Positions 1 to 7,084 of a DNA stretch of 12,614 nt are shown here, one piece after another. Under the pieces are notes generated by a model. That model saw nothing but the letters and a program-made list of their open reading frames with translations, was not told where the DNA came from and ran no database searches. Source of the DNA: Bacteroidia bacterium (lineage in GTDB: Bacteria; Bacteroidota; Bacteroidia; Bacteroidales; Azobacteroidaceae); NCBI GenBank assembly GCA_025996865.1, contig BNTV01000130.1, positions 1 to 12,614 on the forward strand, in the 5' to 3' direction. How positions within the stretch are numbered: the first letter of the stretch is position 1; each line of letters begins with the position of its first letter. The translations under genes were made by a program, and so were the position numbers.

Positions 1-3000
1 TTTACACGCAAGACCTACCATTTTCACCTTTCAGTTCCTACGTAGGCCTGAACCTGAATGTGGACAAAAACCAATCCATCGAAACCGACACCGAACACCG
101 GTTCGACGTCATTACGCTTGATGCTTCCGGCAAACTCGTGAACAGAGACGATTTGGAATACAAAATATACCGCATCGGATGGAGCTGGTGGTGGGACGAA
201 AACGGTGATTTTTCCAATTACGTGAATAATTCTTCGTATCAACCTGTCAAAGAAGGCATTCTGAAAACCGTAAACGGAAAAGCCGGCATTCCTTTCAGGC
301 TCAATTATCCCGAATATGGAAGATACCTTATATTTATAAAGGACAAAACGAGCGGTCACGCCACCGGAGGAACGGTTTATATCGACTGGCCGGAATGGCG
401 CGGACGGGCAGGCAGAAAAGACCCGGAAGGCGTTAAAATGCTCTCATTTTCAACGGATAAACCTTCGTATGAAGTCGGAGAAAACATCACAGTCATCATT
501 CCGGCTTCTTCGGCTGAAGGAAGAGCTTTGGTTGCTCTCGAAAACGGAACTGCCGTTTTGGACCGCAAATGGATTAACATTTCCGAAAAAGGCGACACAA
601 AATATACGTTCAAAGCGACAAAGGAAATGGCGCCGAATTTTTACATTCATATCAGTTTGTTACAGCCTCATGCACAGACTGTAAACGATTTGCCCATCCG
701 TTTGTACGGCGTGATTCCTGTTTTAATTTCGAACAAGGAATCGGTTTTGGCGCCTCAAATCAGTATGCCCGATGTCTTGCGTCCGGAAACCGGATTTACG
801 GTAGAAGTCAGTGAAAATACCGGAAAACCAATGACTTATACTTTAGCTATTGTCGATGACGGATTGCTTGATCTCACTAATTTCAAGACGCCCGATCCCT
901 GGAACAAATTCTATGCCCGTGAAGCTTTGGGAATCAACACTTGGGATATGTTTGACTACGTTCTGGGCGCATTCGGAGGTAAATTTTCCGCCCTGTTCAG
1001 CGTCGGTGGCGACGAATCCCTGAAACCCAGCGAAGCAAAGGCAAACCGGTTCAAACCGGTTGTCAAATTCTTAGGCCCGTTTACTTTGGGCAAAGGCGGA
1101 AAGAAAAAACACGAAATCACTTTACCGGTTTACGTCGGTTCGGTTCGCACAATGGTCGTCGCCGGGCAGGACGGCGCTTTCGGGACGGCAGAAAAAACAA
1201 CGCCCGTGCGGACGCCTTTGATGGTTCTCTCGTCTTTACCGCGTGTACTCAGTGTCAATGAAGAAATTAGCTTGCCGGTCAATGTTTTCGCCATGGAAAA
1301 TTCGGTGAAAAATGCGACCGTAAAAATAGAAACAACCGGTTTGCTCCAATTAAATGATGAGAATAACAAAACCGTGACTTTCGACAAGCCCGGTGACAAA
1401 ATGGTATATTTCTCTCTGAAAACCGGTGCAAAACCCGGCATTGAAAAAGTGACCGTAACAGTGACCGGAGACGGAAAAACGTCAAAAGAAACCATTGATA
1501 TAGAAGTCCGCAATCCCAATCCGGACCTTATCCTTTCGGATACAAAAATACTGGATGCCGGACAAACCGATGAGTTTTCCTACCAACTTACCGGTATTTC
1601 CGATAATGACTGGGTTAAACTCGAAGTTTCACGAATCCCTTCGATAAACATTGTCCGACGTTATGATTACTTGTTCGATTACAATCACTATTGTTCCGAA
1701 CAATTGACCTCGAAGGCTTTGCCTTTACTGTACCTTTCCTTGTTCAAAGATATGGATAAAAAAGAATCGGAAACGGTAGGGAAAAACATTCAAGCAGCCA
1801 TTAAAAATCTTTACGAAAGACAGTTAAGTAATGGAGGTTTTGTCTATTGGCCCGGAGAAAGCCACGCCAACGAATGGATTACCAGCTATGCAGGAACCTT
1901 CCTCGTTTTAGCGCGGGAAAAAGGATATGAAGTCAACGAAAGTGTTTTGAACAAATGGAAAAATTTCCAACGCAGTGCAGCTAAAAATTGGAATGCCTCG
2001 ACTTCGGTTTACAATCCGGCTTATCAGCAGGCTTTCCGCTTGTACAGTCTGGCATTGGCAGGCGCCACGGAATTGGGAGCAATGAACAGGCTTAAAGAGC
2101 TGAAAGAACTGCCTTTGCAAGCACGTTGGAGTTTGGCCGCAGCTTACGCCGTAAGCGGAAAAACCAAACCTGCCGAAGAATTGATTTTCAATCAACCGAC
2201 CAGCGTAAGCCCCTATTACTCAAGATATACTTTCGGAACATCCGACCGCGACGAAGCCCTGATTCTGCAAACATTGGTTTTGATGGGACGAACGCAGGAC
2301 GCTTTCAAACAAGCCCAAAAAGTGGCCGCCCAATTGTCGGATGAAATGTATTACGACACTCAATCAACAGCTTATGCTTTGGTTGCGATGGGCGCTTTGG
2401 CAGAAAAAATGTCGGGAAGCATTGATTTTGATTGGAACCTGAACGAAACAAAACAGCAGGCAATTCACTCAACAAAAGCCGCTTACCAAACGCAATTATC
2501 CCAAAAACCGGCTGAGGGAAGTCTTTCACTTACGAACAAAGGCAAAGGCGCTCTGTACGTGACCGTAATCGCCAAATCGCGACCGCTTGTCGATACTTTC
2601 CCTGCGTTTGCCCAAAACATCCGATTGGATGTTTTGTACACCGATTTGGCGGGAAAAGCCATCAATGCATCGGAACTCAGTCAAGGTACGGATTTCATGG
2701 CAGTTGTCCAAGTAACAAACACCAGTATATCCAACGATTATACCGATTTGGCGCTGACTCACATCATTCCTTCCGGTTGGGAAATATTCAACGAAAGAAT
2801 AACGACTGCCGAAGACGCAAACCAAACGGTTTCAGACATTTACACTTATCGTGACATTCGCGACGACCGGGTATTGACCTATTTTGACTTGCCGAGAGGA
2901 AAATCTAAAACCCTCAAAGTCCGCTTGCAAGCTTCTTATTTAGGTTCGTTTACCCTGCCTGCCGTGAGTTGCGAAGCCATGTATGAGGCGGAAACGCGGG

Positions 3001-3038
3001 CGCGAACGATGGCTGGGACGGTTAAGGTTGTGAAATAA
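1..3038 (+). CDS. Alpha-2-macroglobulin family protein, C-terminal part (5' end outside window)
   Basis: The reading frame is open from base 3, so the GTG at 60 is internal and the true start lies upstream. About 1,011 residues are visible; bacterial members are usually 1,600-1,900, so the N-terminal macroglobulin domains are probably missing from view. In order there are beta-rich macroglobulin domains (including KPSYEVGENITV, nt ~460-495), a bait-region-like part (AIVDDGLLDLTNF, nt ~846-885), and an A2M domain (LPVYVGSVRTMVVAGQDGAFG, nt ~1122-1184). Next come the helical thioester domain and a C-terminal beta domain. The thioester motif C-S-E-Q is intact (Cys codon 1692-1694, Gln codon 1701-1703). 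The known role is a periplasmic or surface protease trap: cleavage of the bait exposes the thioester, which then bonds to the protease. Such genes often accompany penicillin-binding protein 1C, which would lie outside the window. The final 77 codons are duplicated at 6821-7056. The family call is strong; the target protease is unknown. Confidence 0.93.
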   Translation, partial: YTQDLPFSPFSSYVGLNLNVDKNQSIETDTEHRFDVITLDASGKLVNRDDLEYKIYRIGWSWWWDENGDFSNYVNNSSYQPVKEGILKTVNGKAGIPFRLNYPEYGRYLIFIKDKTSGHATGGTVYIDWPEWRGRAGRKDPEGVKMLSFSTDKPSYEVGENITVIIPASSAEGRALVALENGTAVLDRKWINISEKGDTKYTFKATKEMAPNFYIHISLLQPHAQTVNDLPIRLYGVIPVLISNKESVLAPQISMPDVLRPETGFTVEVSENTGKPMTYTLAIVDDGLLDLTNFKTPDPWNKFYAREALGINTWDMFDYVLGAFGGKFSALFSVGGDESLKPSEAKANRFKPVVKFLGPFTLGKGGKKKHEITLPVYVGSVRTMVVAGQDGAFGTAEKTTPVRTPLMVLSSLPRVLSVNEEISLPVNVFAMENSVKNATVKIETTGLLQLNDENNKTVTFDKPGDKMVYFSLKTGAKPGIEKVTVTVTGDGKTSKETIDIEVRNPNPDLILSDTKILDAGQTDEFSYQLTGISDNDWVKLEVSRIPSINIVRRYDYLFDYNHYCSEQLTSKALPLLYLSLFKDMDKKESETVGKNIQAAIKNLYERQLSNGGFVYWPGESHANEWITSYAGTFLVLAREKGYEVNESVLNKWKNFQRSAAKNWNASTSVYNPAYQQAFRLYSLALAGATELGAMNRLKELKELPLQARWSLAAAYAVSGKTKPAEELIFNQPTSVSPYYSRYTFGTSDRDEALILQTLVLMGRTQDAFKQAQKVAAQLSDEMYYDTQSTAYALVAMGALAEKMSGSIDFDWNLNETKQQAIHSTKAAYQTQLSQKPAEGSLSLTNKGKGALYVTVIAKSRPLVDTFPAFAQNIRLDVLYTDLAGKAINASELSQGTDFMAVVQVTNTSISNDYTDLALTHIIPSGWEIFNERITTAEDANQTVSDIYTYRDIRDDRVLTYFDLPRGKSKTLKVRLQASYLGSFTLPAVSCEAMYEAETRARTMAGTVKVVK

Positions 3039-3043
3039 GCACA
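2808..3043 (+). repeat. Direct repeat copy 1: source 3' end of the A2M gene
   Basis: This 236-bp stretch covers the last 77 codons of the A2M gene, including its stop, plus 5 bases after it. It matches 6821-7056 in the same orientation, offset 4,013 bp, with 3 mismatches (98.7% identity). Bases immediately outside the match do not align. It is the source copy because here it continues an intact A2M reading frame. Confidence 0.95.
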
Positions 3044-3145
3044 TATCCTGAAAAGATTATAATACACCCAAACATTATAGCCCGTAGAGCTTGCACATTG
3101 TTTTTAGGTATTACAATCGATAATTATTAAAAAAAATAAACACAT

Positions 3146-3164
3146 GATAGATAGATAGATAGAT
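3146..3164. repeat. GATA tetranucleotide tandem repeat (about 4.75 units)
   Basis: Four full GATA units plus GAT lie in the 218-bp gap between the A2M stop and the T9SS protein start, 92 bp before the ATG at 3257. Short tetranucleotide tracts can change length by slipped-strand replication. The tract is non-coding here and no more than a candidate modulator of the downstream promoter. The rest of the gap is AT-rich; I see no clear terminator in it. Confidence 0.75.
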
Positions 3165-3212
3165 TTCGCAAAGAATAATACTAAAAAATTAGGATTGAAT
3201 AGAAAATTAGCG

Positions 3213-3220
3213 TACATTTA
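3213..3220 (+). promoter_or_regulatory. Weak Bacteroidota -7-like box upstream of the T9SS protein gene
   Basis: TACATTTA resembles the Bacteroidota -7 consensus TAnnTTTG but lacks the final G. A TTG at 3195-3197 could be the -33 element, but the 15-bp spacing is shorter than usual. It lies 36 bp before the ATG at 3257. This is weak evidence for a promoter of the 3257-6413 gene group. Confidence 0.22.
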
Positions 3221-3256
3221 CGATGATTATTTAACTTATTAAAAATTAATGATTTT

Positions 3257-3613
3257 ATGAAAACAAAAATTTTAATTTCTATTTCTATTGTTTTATTGTT
3301 TTTTGTTTCTGAGGTTTATTCTCAGTTCAAAGTAAACGCTGACGGTTCCGCTCAATTCAAGGTAAACAATGTTAATGCATCCAATCCTTTCACAAACCAA
3401 ACCGAAATAAAATATTTTGTAGCAACCGGAGTAAAAAATGCTTACATTTGTATTTTCGATATGCAGGGCAAGATGTTGCAGAAGATAGATGCTTCTACCG
3501 GCCAAAACAGCGTAATAATTCAAGGTTCAACTTTGCAGGCAGGAATATACTTGTACGCTCTCGTAGCCGACGGGCAAGAAATAGATACGAAACGGATGAT
3601 TTTGACAAAGTAA
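3257..3613 (+). CDS. T9SS type A sorting-domain protein with almost no passenger
   Basis: The 118-residue protein has an N-terminal signal peptide (hydrophobic core about residues 5-18, likely cleaved near YS-Q at 22-23). Then come about 18 residues containing FKVN twice, and then a full type IX secretion C-terminal domain from about residue 41. Hallmarks of that domain (TIGR04183/Por_Secre_tail) are SNPFTNQTEIKY at 42-53, ICIFDMQGKMLQ at 64-75, LQAGIYLYAL at 93-102 and the end KRMILTK. In this family the CTD directs export across the outer membrane and anchoring at the surface after removal. It is normally attached to a passenger of hundreds of residues. Here there is essentially none, so this may be an internal-deletion relic, or a small secreted peptide carrier. 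The next gene starts 13 bp after the stop, suggesting co-transcription. Confidence 0.85.
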   Translation: MKTKILISISIVLLFFVSEVYSQFKVNADGSAQFKVNNVNASNPFTNQTEIKYFVATGVKNAYICIFDMQGKMLQKIDASTGQNSVIIQGSTLQAGIYLYALVADGQEIDTKRMILTK

Positions 3614-3626
3614 AAAAACTGCTTTT

Positions 3627-4580
3627 ATGAAAAAGATTTTTTGGGTATTATACGTGATAACCGCAATGTTTGCGATAACAGTTGTGTCATGTGAAAAAGA
3701 CGCGGATTATAATTATAGTATAATTGTAATTACGAGTTCTTCCAAGGTATCATTTAGAATTGGTACAGAATTTAAAGGTAGCATAGACATTGATTGGGGA
3801 AATGGAAATATTGAAAAATACGCATCAGAAGTTTTCAGTACGGTATTAGTGCGTGATAATCTCGGCACATCAACCAAAACCATTACGATAACCGGATTGG
3901 TTACAAGTTTTATCTGTGACGGCAATGAGTTAACGAAATTGGATGTTAGCAACAATAATGCTTTGACAAGGCTTGACTGCAACTATACTCAATTAACAAG
4001 TTTGGATGTTAGTAAGAATACTGCGCTGGGCGCGCTAAGATGTGGTAATAATTTATTAACGAGTTTAGATTTGAGCAAAAATACTGCACTGACTATTTTA
4101 GAGTGTGAATTTAATCAATTAACAAGTTTGGATGTTAGCAAAAATACTATATTGACAAATTTCAAATGCGAATATAATCAATTAACAAGTTTGGATGTTA
4201 GCAAAAATACTGCTCTAAGAGAATTGCATTGCCATAATAACCTAATAACAGGTTTGGATGTTAGCAAAAATACTGCACTGCAATTATTGTATTGCGACAA
4301 TAATCAATTAACAAGTTTGGATGTTAGCAAAAATACTAAATTGACAAATTTTAAATGCGACAATAATCAATTAACGAGTTTGGATGTTAGCAAAAATACT
4401 GCTCTAAGTAGTTTCTCTTGTTCAAGTAATCAACAGACAGCCGATACGTTGAATACTTTGTTTGACACATTGCACAGCAATAATTTACCGACCAAGTATG
4501 TGTATATTGGCAACAATCCCGGTACAGACACTTGTGACAGAAGCATAGCAGAGAAGAAAGGTTGGTATGTAGATTCATAA
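3627..4580 (+). CDS. Leucine-rich-repeat lipoprotein
   Basis: The 317-residue product begins with a lipoprotein signal ending in VVSC, with Cys22 as the likely lipidated residue. Residues about 31-95 form a beta-rich region with IDWGNG, like the domain that precedes repeats in many Bacteroidota LRR proteins. Residues 101-268 are eight consecutive 21-residue repeats of the form (Q/L)LTSLDVSKNTALxxLxCxxN. The C-terminus (IGNNPGTDTCDRSIAEKKGW) is a recurring cap in these proteins. The role is probably protein or ligand binding at the cell envelope; no partner can be named. The start is an ATG 13 bp after the preceding stop with no Shine-Dalgarno sequence. Repeats are also conserved at DNA level, so the copy number may be unstable. 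Confidence 0.88.
   Translation: MKKIFWVLYVITAMFAITVVSCEKDADYNYSIIVITSSSKVSFRIGTEFKGSIDIDWGNGNIEKYASEVFSTVLVRDNLGTSTKTITITGLVTSFICDGNELTKLDVSNNNALTRLDCNYTQLTSLDVSKNTALGALRCGNNLLTSLDLSKNTALTILECEFNQLTSLDVSKNTILTNFKCEYNQLTSLDVSKNTALRELHCHNNLITGLDVSKNTALQLLYCDNNQLTSLDVSKNTKLTNFKCDNNQLTSLDVSKNTALSSFSCSSNQQTADTLNTLFDTLHSNNLPTKYVYIGNNPGTDTCDRSIAEKKGWYVDS
3927..4430 (+). repeat. Eight in-frame 63-bp tandem repeats within the LRR gene
   Basis: Eight units of exactly 63 bp encode the 21-residue LRR motifs. The segment encoding LTSLDVSKNT is almost unchanged in units 4-8, with a frequent shared core of agtttggatgttagcaaaaa. Variable positions cluster in the second half of each unit (the xxLxCxxN part). 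Length multiples of 63 keep the frame, so recombination could add or remove units without breaking the gene. Confidence 0.9.
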
Positions 4581-4613
4581 AGACAGTACGAAATTGATTA
4601 AAAAAATAGAACA

Positions 4614-6413
4614 ATGAAATCAAAAATATTATTACTCGTAGTTTTGCTAATAACCATGACAGGTTTATTTGCCCAAAATCCAGGACAGGAATACACTGAC
4701 CGGATGAATTATATTTTTCAACAGATGGACAAAAGTCGAATTACAACCGGCTTGCTTAGTGACTATGGTTTGTATATGGTGGAGCCGGATGTTTTTAACG
4801 GAGTACCGGCCGACAGCAATTATGTGGATATAGTGCCGTGCCGCTTGCCATGATTCACCGGTCAGTTATACATTCAGTGGAGGCGGCGTTAAAACGATTT
4901 ATTTTCGACTGACCTATACAGACGGAACTTCCTATACCAGTAAAACCAACATTCATGTTACTGGCGCTACATCAATTCTCAGATCATCTCAAGAAGGCAT
5001 TGAAGATATTACTATTCCTGCAACTACTCAACATTACGGGGGAAAAATGCAAATCAAGTATTCATCTTCCAACTCTTCAGGACAAATCAAGAAACCTTTG
5101 ATTGTAGCAGAAGGGTTTGACCCCAGTTACATTGTGGGCGAAGAATTTAAAATGGATCTCATTAAGTTTTTAGAAGCGGGCACTTTTGGAGTGATAAATA
5201 TCCCTTATCCCGGAGGCGGAGCTACTCTTAGTGATAGGATTGACTTAGCCCAATTTGATATTATCTACTTGGATTACAATCGTGGTACGGATGATATTTG
5301 GCGTAATGCACAATTATTCAAAGATATAATCAAGCAGGTGAATACCCTCAAGCAAGGCAGCGAGCAAAATATAGTTATGGGAATCAGTATGGGAGGATTG
5401 GTAGCTCGTATTGCCCTACGACAATTGGAAAATGAGGGTTATAATCATCAGACTAAGAAGTATATTTCGGTGGATAGTCCGTACAAGGGAGCCAATGTAC
5501 CGGTGGGTTTTCAAGCAGCTGTAAGGCATATACAAAATACCAATCTACAGGTATTTTTCATTAATGTGATTGATTATAGAAATTTTAAAGATGCGAAGAA
5601 GATGGAAGTAATACCGGCAGTTTGACCTTTGCAGCTGGTAGTGCTATCATTGACTGGCAATACTCTTACTCTTTCAAATGGTGGATGGATTTATTATCTT
5701 TGTTCAGCCCGTTGGCTCTTGTAACAAATTATCCTCAATTAGTTTTGAATACCATACCGGGGAACAGTCAAGTCAAAATAGAAATGAATGTAGATGCCTT
5801 AAAAAATCAAAGTGCTTCGAGAGTGTATAAAGGAAAAGTGTATATTCGCAAGAAAATACTTTGGCTTGTTTCTGTCAATATTAATATTGAAGACAAAACT
5901 GTGAATAGTACGAGCAGTATGTTGCCAATTGATGGCGCTCCTGGGGGCAGATATTCATTGGATATGCTTGGAGGAGATCTTCCTATTCCGGACAGTGATA
6001 TCAAGCAATCCACATTTTGTTTTGTTCCAACTGTAAGTTCTCTTGCATTAAGCGATTGGTCAACAACATTAACTCAAAATCTATCTAATGTGACTACTTC
6101 GCCATTTTACTCCATATTTACACAGGGAGCAAATGAATTGCATACACGGTTTAATTCGTCCGCTTCGTTTTTGTATAATCATTTGTATCCTTTCAATCAA
6201 GATGTATATATCCAAAATGAAACAATAACAAGTAATCGGCTTATTGAGGGTAAAAACATTTACGTAGGTAGGGCTGTAACTGCCACCAAACCACAAGGCA
6301 ACGTTTTGATAACTAATAATGCACAAATAATTTTCAAAGTAGCCGAAAATGTTTTTTTTGAAGCAGGTTTTGAAAGTACGTTAGGGGCTACATTTGAGGT
6401 TATTAAACACTAA
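4614..6413 (+). pseudogene. Secreted lipase-like alpha/beta hydrolase, broken by two frameshifts
   Basis: Three pieces in frames 0, 1, 0 form one protein of about 600 residues. Piece 1 (4614-4853) starts with a signal peptide ending near FAQ. Piece 2 (open from 4834 to 5625) reads HDSPVSYTFSGGG, then IVAEGFDPS, and carries the nucleophile elbow GISMGG (Ser codon 5386-5388) followed by SVDSPYKGANVP. Piece 3 (open from 5589 to 6413) reads DGSNTGSLTFAAGSAIIDW, then DGAPGGRYSLDM, FCFVPTVSSLAL and NELHT (candidate catalytic His codon 6141-6143). It ends with a beta-rich module (RLIEGKNIYVGR onward, about 6237-6410) like the C-terminal filler domains of Bacteroidota surface proteins. Breaks lie at 4834-4853 and 5589-5601. 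Protein-like sequence on both sides argues for recent frameshifts or sequencing errors rather than long decay. Substrate is unknown. It follows the LRR gene by 33 bp. Confidence 0.8.
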
Positions 6414-6535
6414 TTTTGTGTTCTATAGATTATGAGTAAATTATTGAAGCAATCAATTTTTCAGCTACAGGTTGCCAATCCGAGACAGAATACCGCTATG
6501 ATTGATAGCAATTAAAAAAACGACAACGCGAATCC

Positions 6536-6565
6536 GGGATTAAATTTGCAATCAAATTTAATCCC
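6536..6565. terminator. Perfect 13-bp inverted repeat with 4-base loop (possible terminator)
   Basis: The left arm gggattaaatttg (6536-6548) and right arm caaatttaatccc (6553-6565) are perfect reverse complements around the loop CAAT. On the plus strand it is followed by a mildly T-rich tgtatttatt, and it lies 122 bp after the hydrolase stop, so it could end that transcript. The stem is AT-rich and the tail is not a clean T run, so it could equally be part of a small repeat element. Confidence 0.5.
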
Positions 6566-6808
6566 TGTATTTATTCTGGTAAGCGCAATTAATTGTTGCT
6601 ACTCCGCTCGGCATGAGCAAGTTTTACATTGACATTACCGTTGTGCAATATCTTCAGTGTAATCGCCCCCGCAAAAGAAGATGTTAAACCCACGAGCGAA
6701 AAATATCGCTGCACTGATAACAACAGGTTGAAACCATGCACCAACGACAATCCGATCTACTTCCGTTTGTGTGAAAGTTGCCGCGACAGTCAGGGTAAGA
6801 TTTGTCAG

Positions 6809-6817
6809 CGGATGATT
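6809..6817 (+). repeat. 9-bp direct repeat CGGATGATT, left flank of the A2M tail copy
   Basis: CGGATGATT occurs here and again at 7057-7065, immediately after the duplicated A2M segment. Only three bases (ATG, 6818-6820) separate this copy from the segment. The same nonamer occurs at 3593-3601 inside the KRMILTK codons of the T9SS gene, so it is probably sorting-domain sequence in origin. Confidence 0.7.
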
Positions 6818-6820
6818 ATG

Positions 6821-7056
6821 GCCGAAGACGTAAACCAAACGGTTTCAGACGTTTACACTTATCGTGACATTCGCGACGACCGGGTATTGACCTATTTTGA
6901 CTTGCCGAGAGGAAAATCTAAAACCCTCAAAGTCCGCTTGCAAGCTTCTTATTTAGGTTCGTTTACCCTGCCTGCCGTGAGTTGCGAAGCCATGTATGAG
7001 GCGGAAACGCGGGCGCGAACGATGGCTGGGACGGTTAAGGTTGGGAAATAAGCACA
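6821..7056 (+). pseudogene. Duplicated fragment of the A2M gene's 3' end
   Basis: This is copy 2 of the direct repeat: 233 of 236 bases match 2808-3043. It encodes the last 77 codons of the A2M protein and its stop (7049-7051), without any upstream A2M sequence, signal peptide or thioester domain. The frame is open upstream to about 6617, but that extension is not A2M-like, so no functional protein is expected. All three differences change the encoded residue (Ala to Val, Ile to Val, Val to Gly), as expected for unconstrained DNA. The small divergence indicates a recent duplication, or homogenisation by gene conversion. Confidence 0.92.
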
Positions 7057-7077
7057 CGGATGATTTTAACAAAATAA
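7054..7077 (+). pseudogene. Remnant of a T9SS sorting-domain C-terminus (TRMILTK-stop)
   Basis: Read in frame from 7054, the bases encode T-R-M-I-L-T-K-stop. This nearly repeats the end T-K-R-M-I-L-T-K-stop of the T9SS protein at 3613, with two synonymous base changes in the shared RMILTK-stop codons. It is out of frame with the A2M tail stop just upstream. If the A2M fragment and one 9-bp repeat are removed, the join reads GKICQRMILTK-stop. I infer that a sorting-domain gene once ended here. Confidence 0.6.
7057..7065 (+). repeat. 9-bp direct repeat CGGATGATT, right flank of the A2M tail copy
   Basis: This is identical to 6809-6817 and directly abuts the last base of the duplicated segment. 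The pair could be a target-site duplication or the microhomology used in an illegitimate recombination. It also forms part of the RMI codons of the sorting-domain remnant. Confidence 0.7.
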
Positions 7078-7084
7078 AAATGCA

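Larger units (their letters stand above)
6414..6820. other. Gene-poor mosaic between the hydrolase and the duplicated A2M tail
   Basis: This 407-bp stretch holds no convincing gene. A 27-codon ORF (6432-6515, +, ends TAMIDSN) has no recognisable family. A 13-bp-stem hairpin sits at 6536-6565. From about 6589 to 6756 the minus strand has an open frame without ATG (reads ITLKILHNGNVNVKL near its end). The plus strand there is open in one frame (from 6617) and reads into the A2M tail copy, with IYFRL, DSQGK and QRMI just before the junction at 6820. Those last residues would resemble the end of a T9SS sorting domain if continued as QRMILTK, but the upstream part does not look like one. Confidence 0.5.

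Noticed and set aside
60..62. GTG as the A2M start codon
   Set aside because: The frame is open upstream to the window edge with beta-rich A2M-like sequence, so this GTG is an internal Val.
1130..1519. A 129-codon minus-strand open frame inside the A2M gene
   Set aside because: It is antisense to well-supported A2M coding sequence and shows no signal peptide or motif of its own.
3927..4430. Regularly spaced near-identical repeats suggesting a CRISPR array
   Set aside because: Units are contiguous 63-bp in-frame codons for LRR motifs; there are no separate spacers and no cas genes.
6635..6838. Minus-strand 67-codon open frame across the junction of the A2M copy
   Set aside because: It runs across the recombination junction into the A2M fragment, so it cannot be an ancestral gene; no family is recognisable.
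6629..7051. A 140-codon open frame ending in A2M-like sequence, as a real gene
   Set aside because: Its first part has no protein-like family character and starts at TTG. The rest is a copied fragment of the A2M 3' end, so it is better described as a pseudogene fragment plus chance open frame.
6809..7065. The duplicated tail with 9-bp repeats as an insertion sequence
   Set aside because: The 239-bp insert has no terminal inverted repeats and no transposase, and consists of A2M coding sequence. Only the flanking repeat resembles a transposition footprint.
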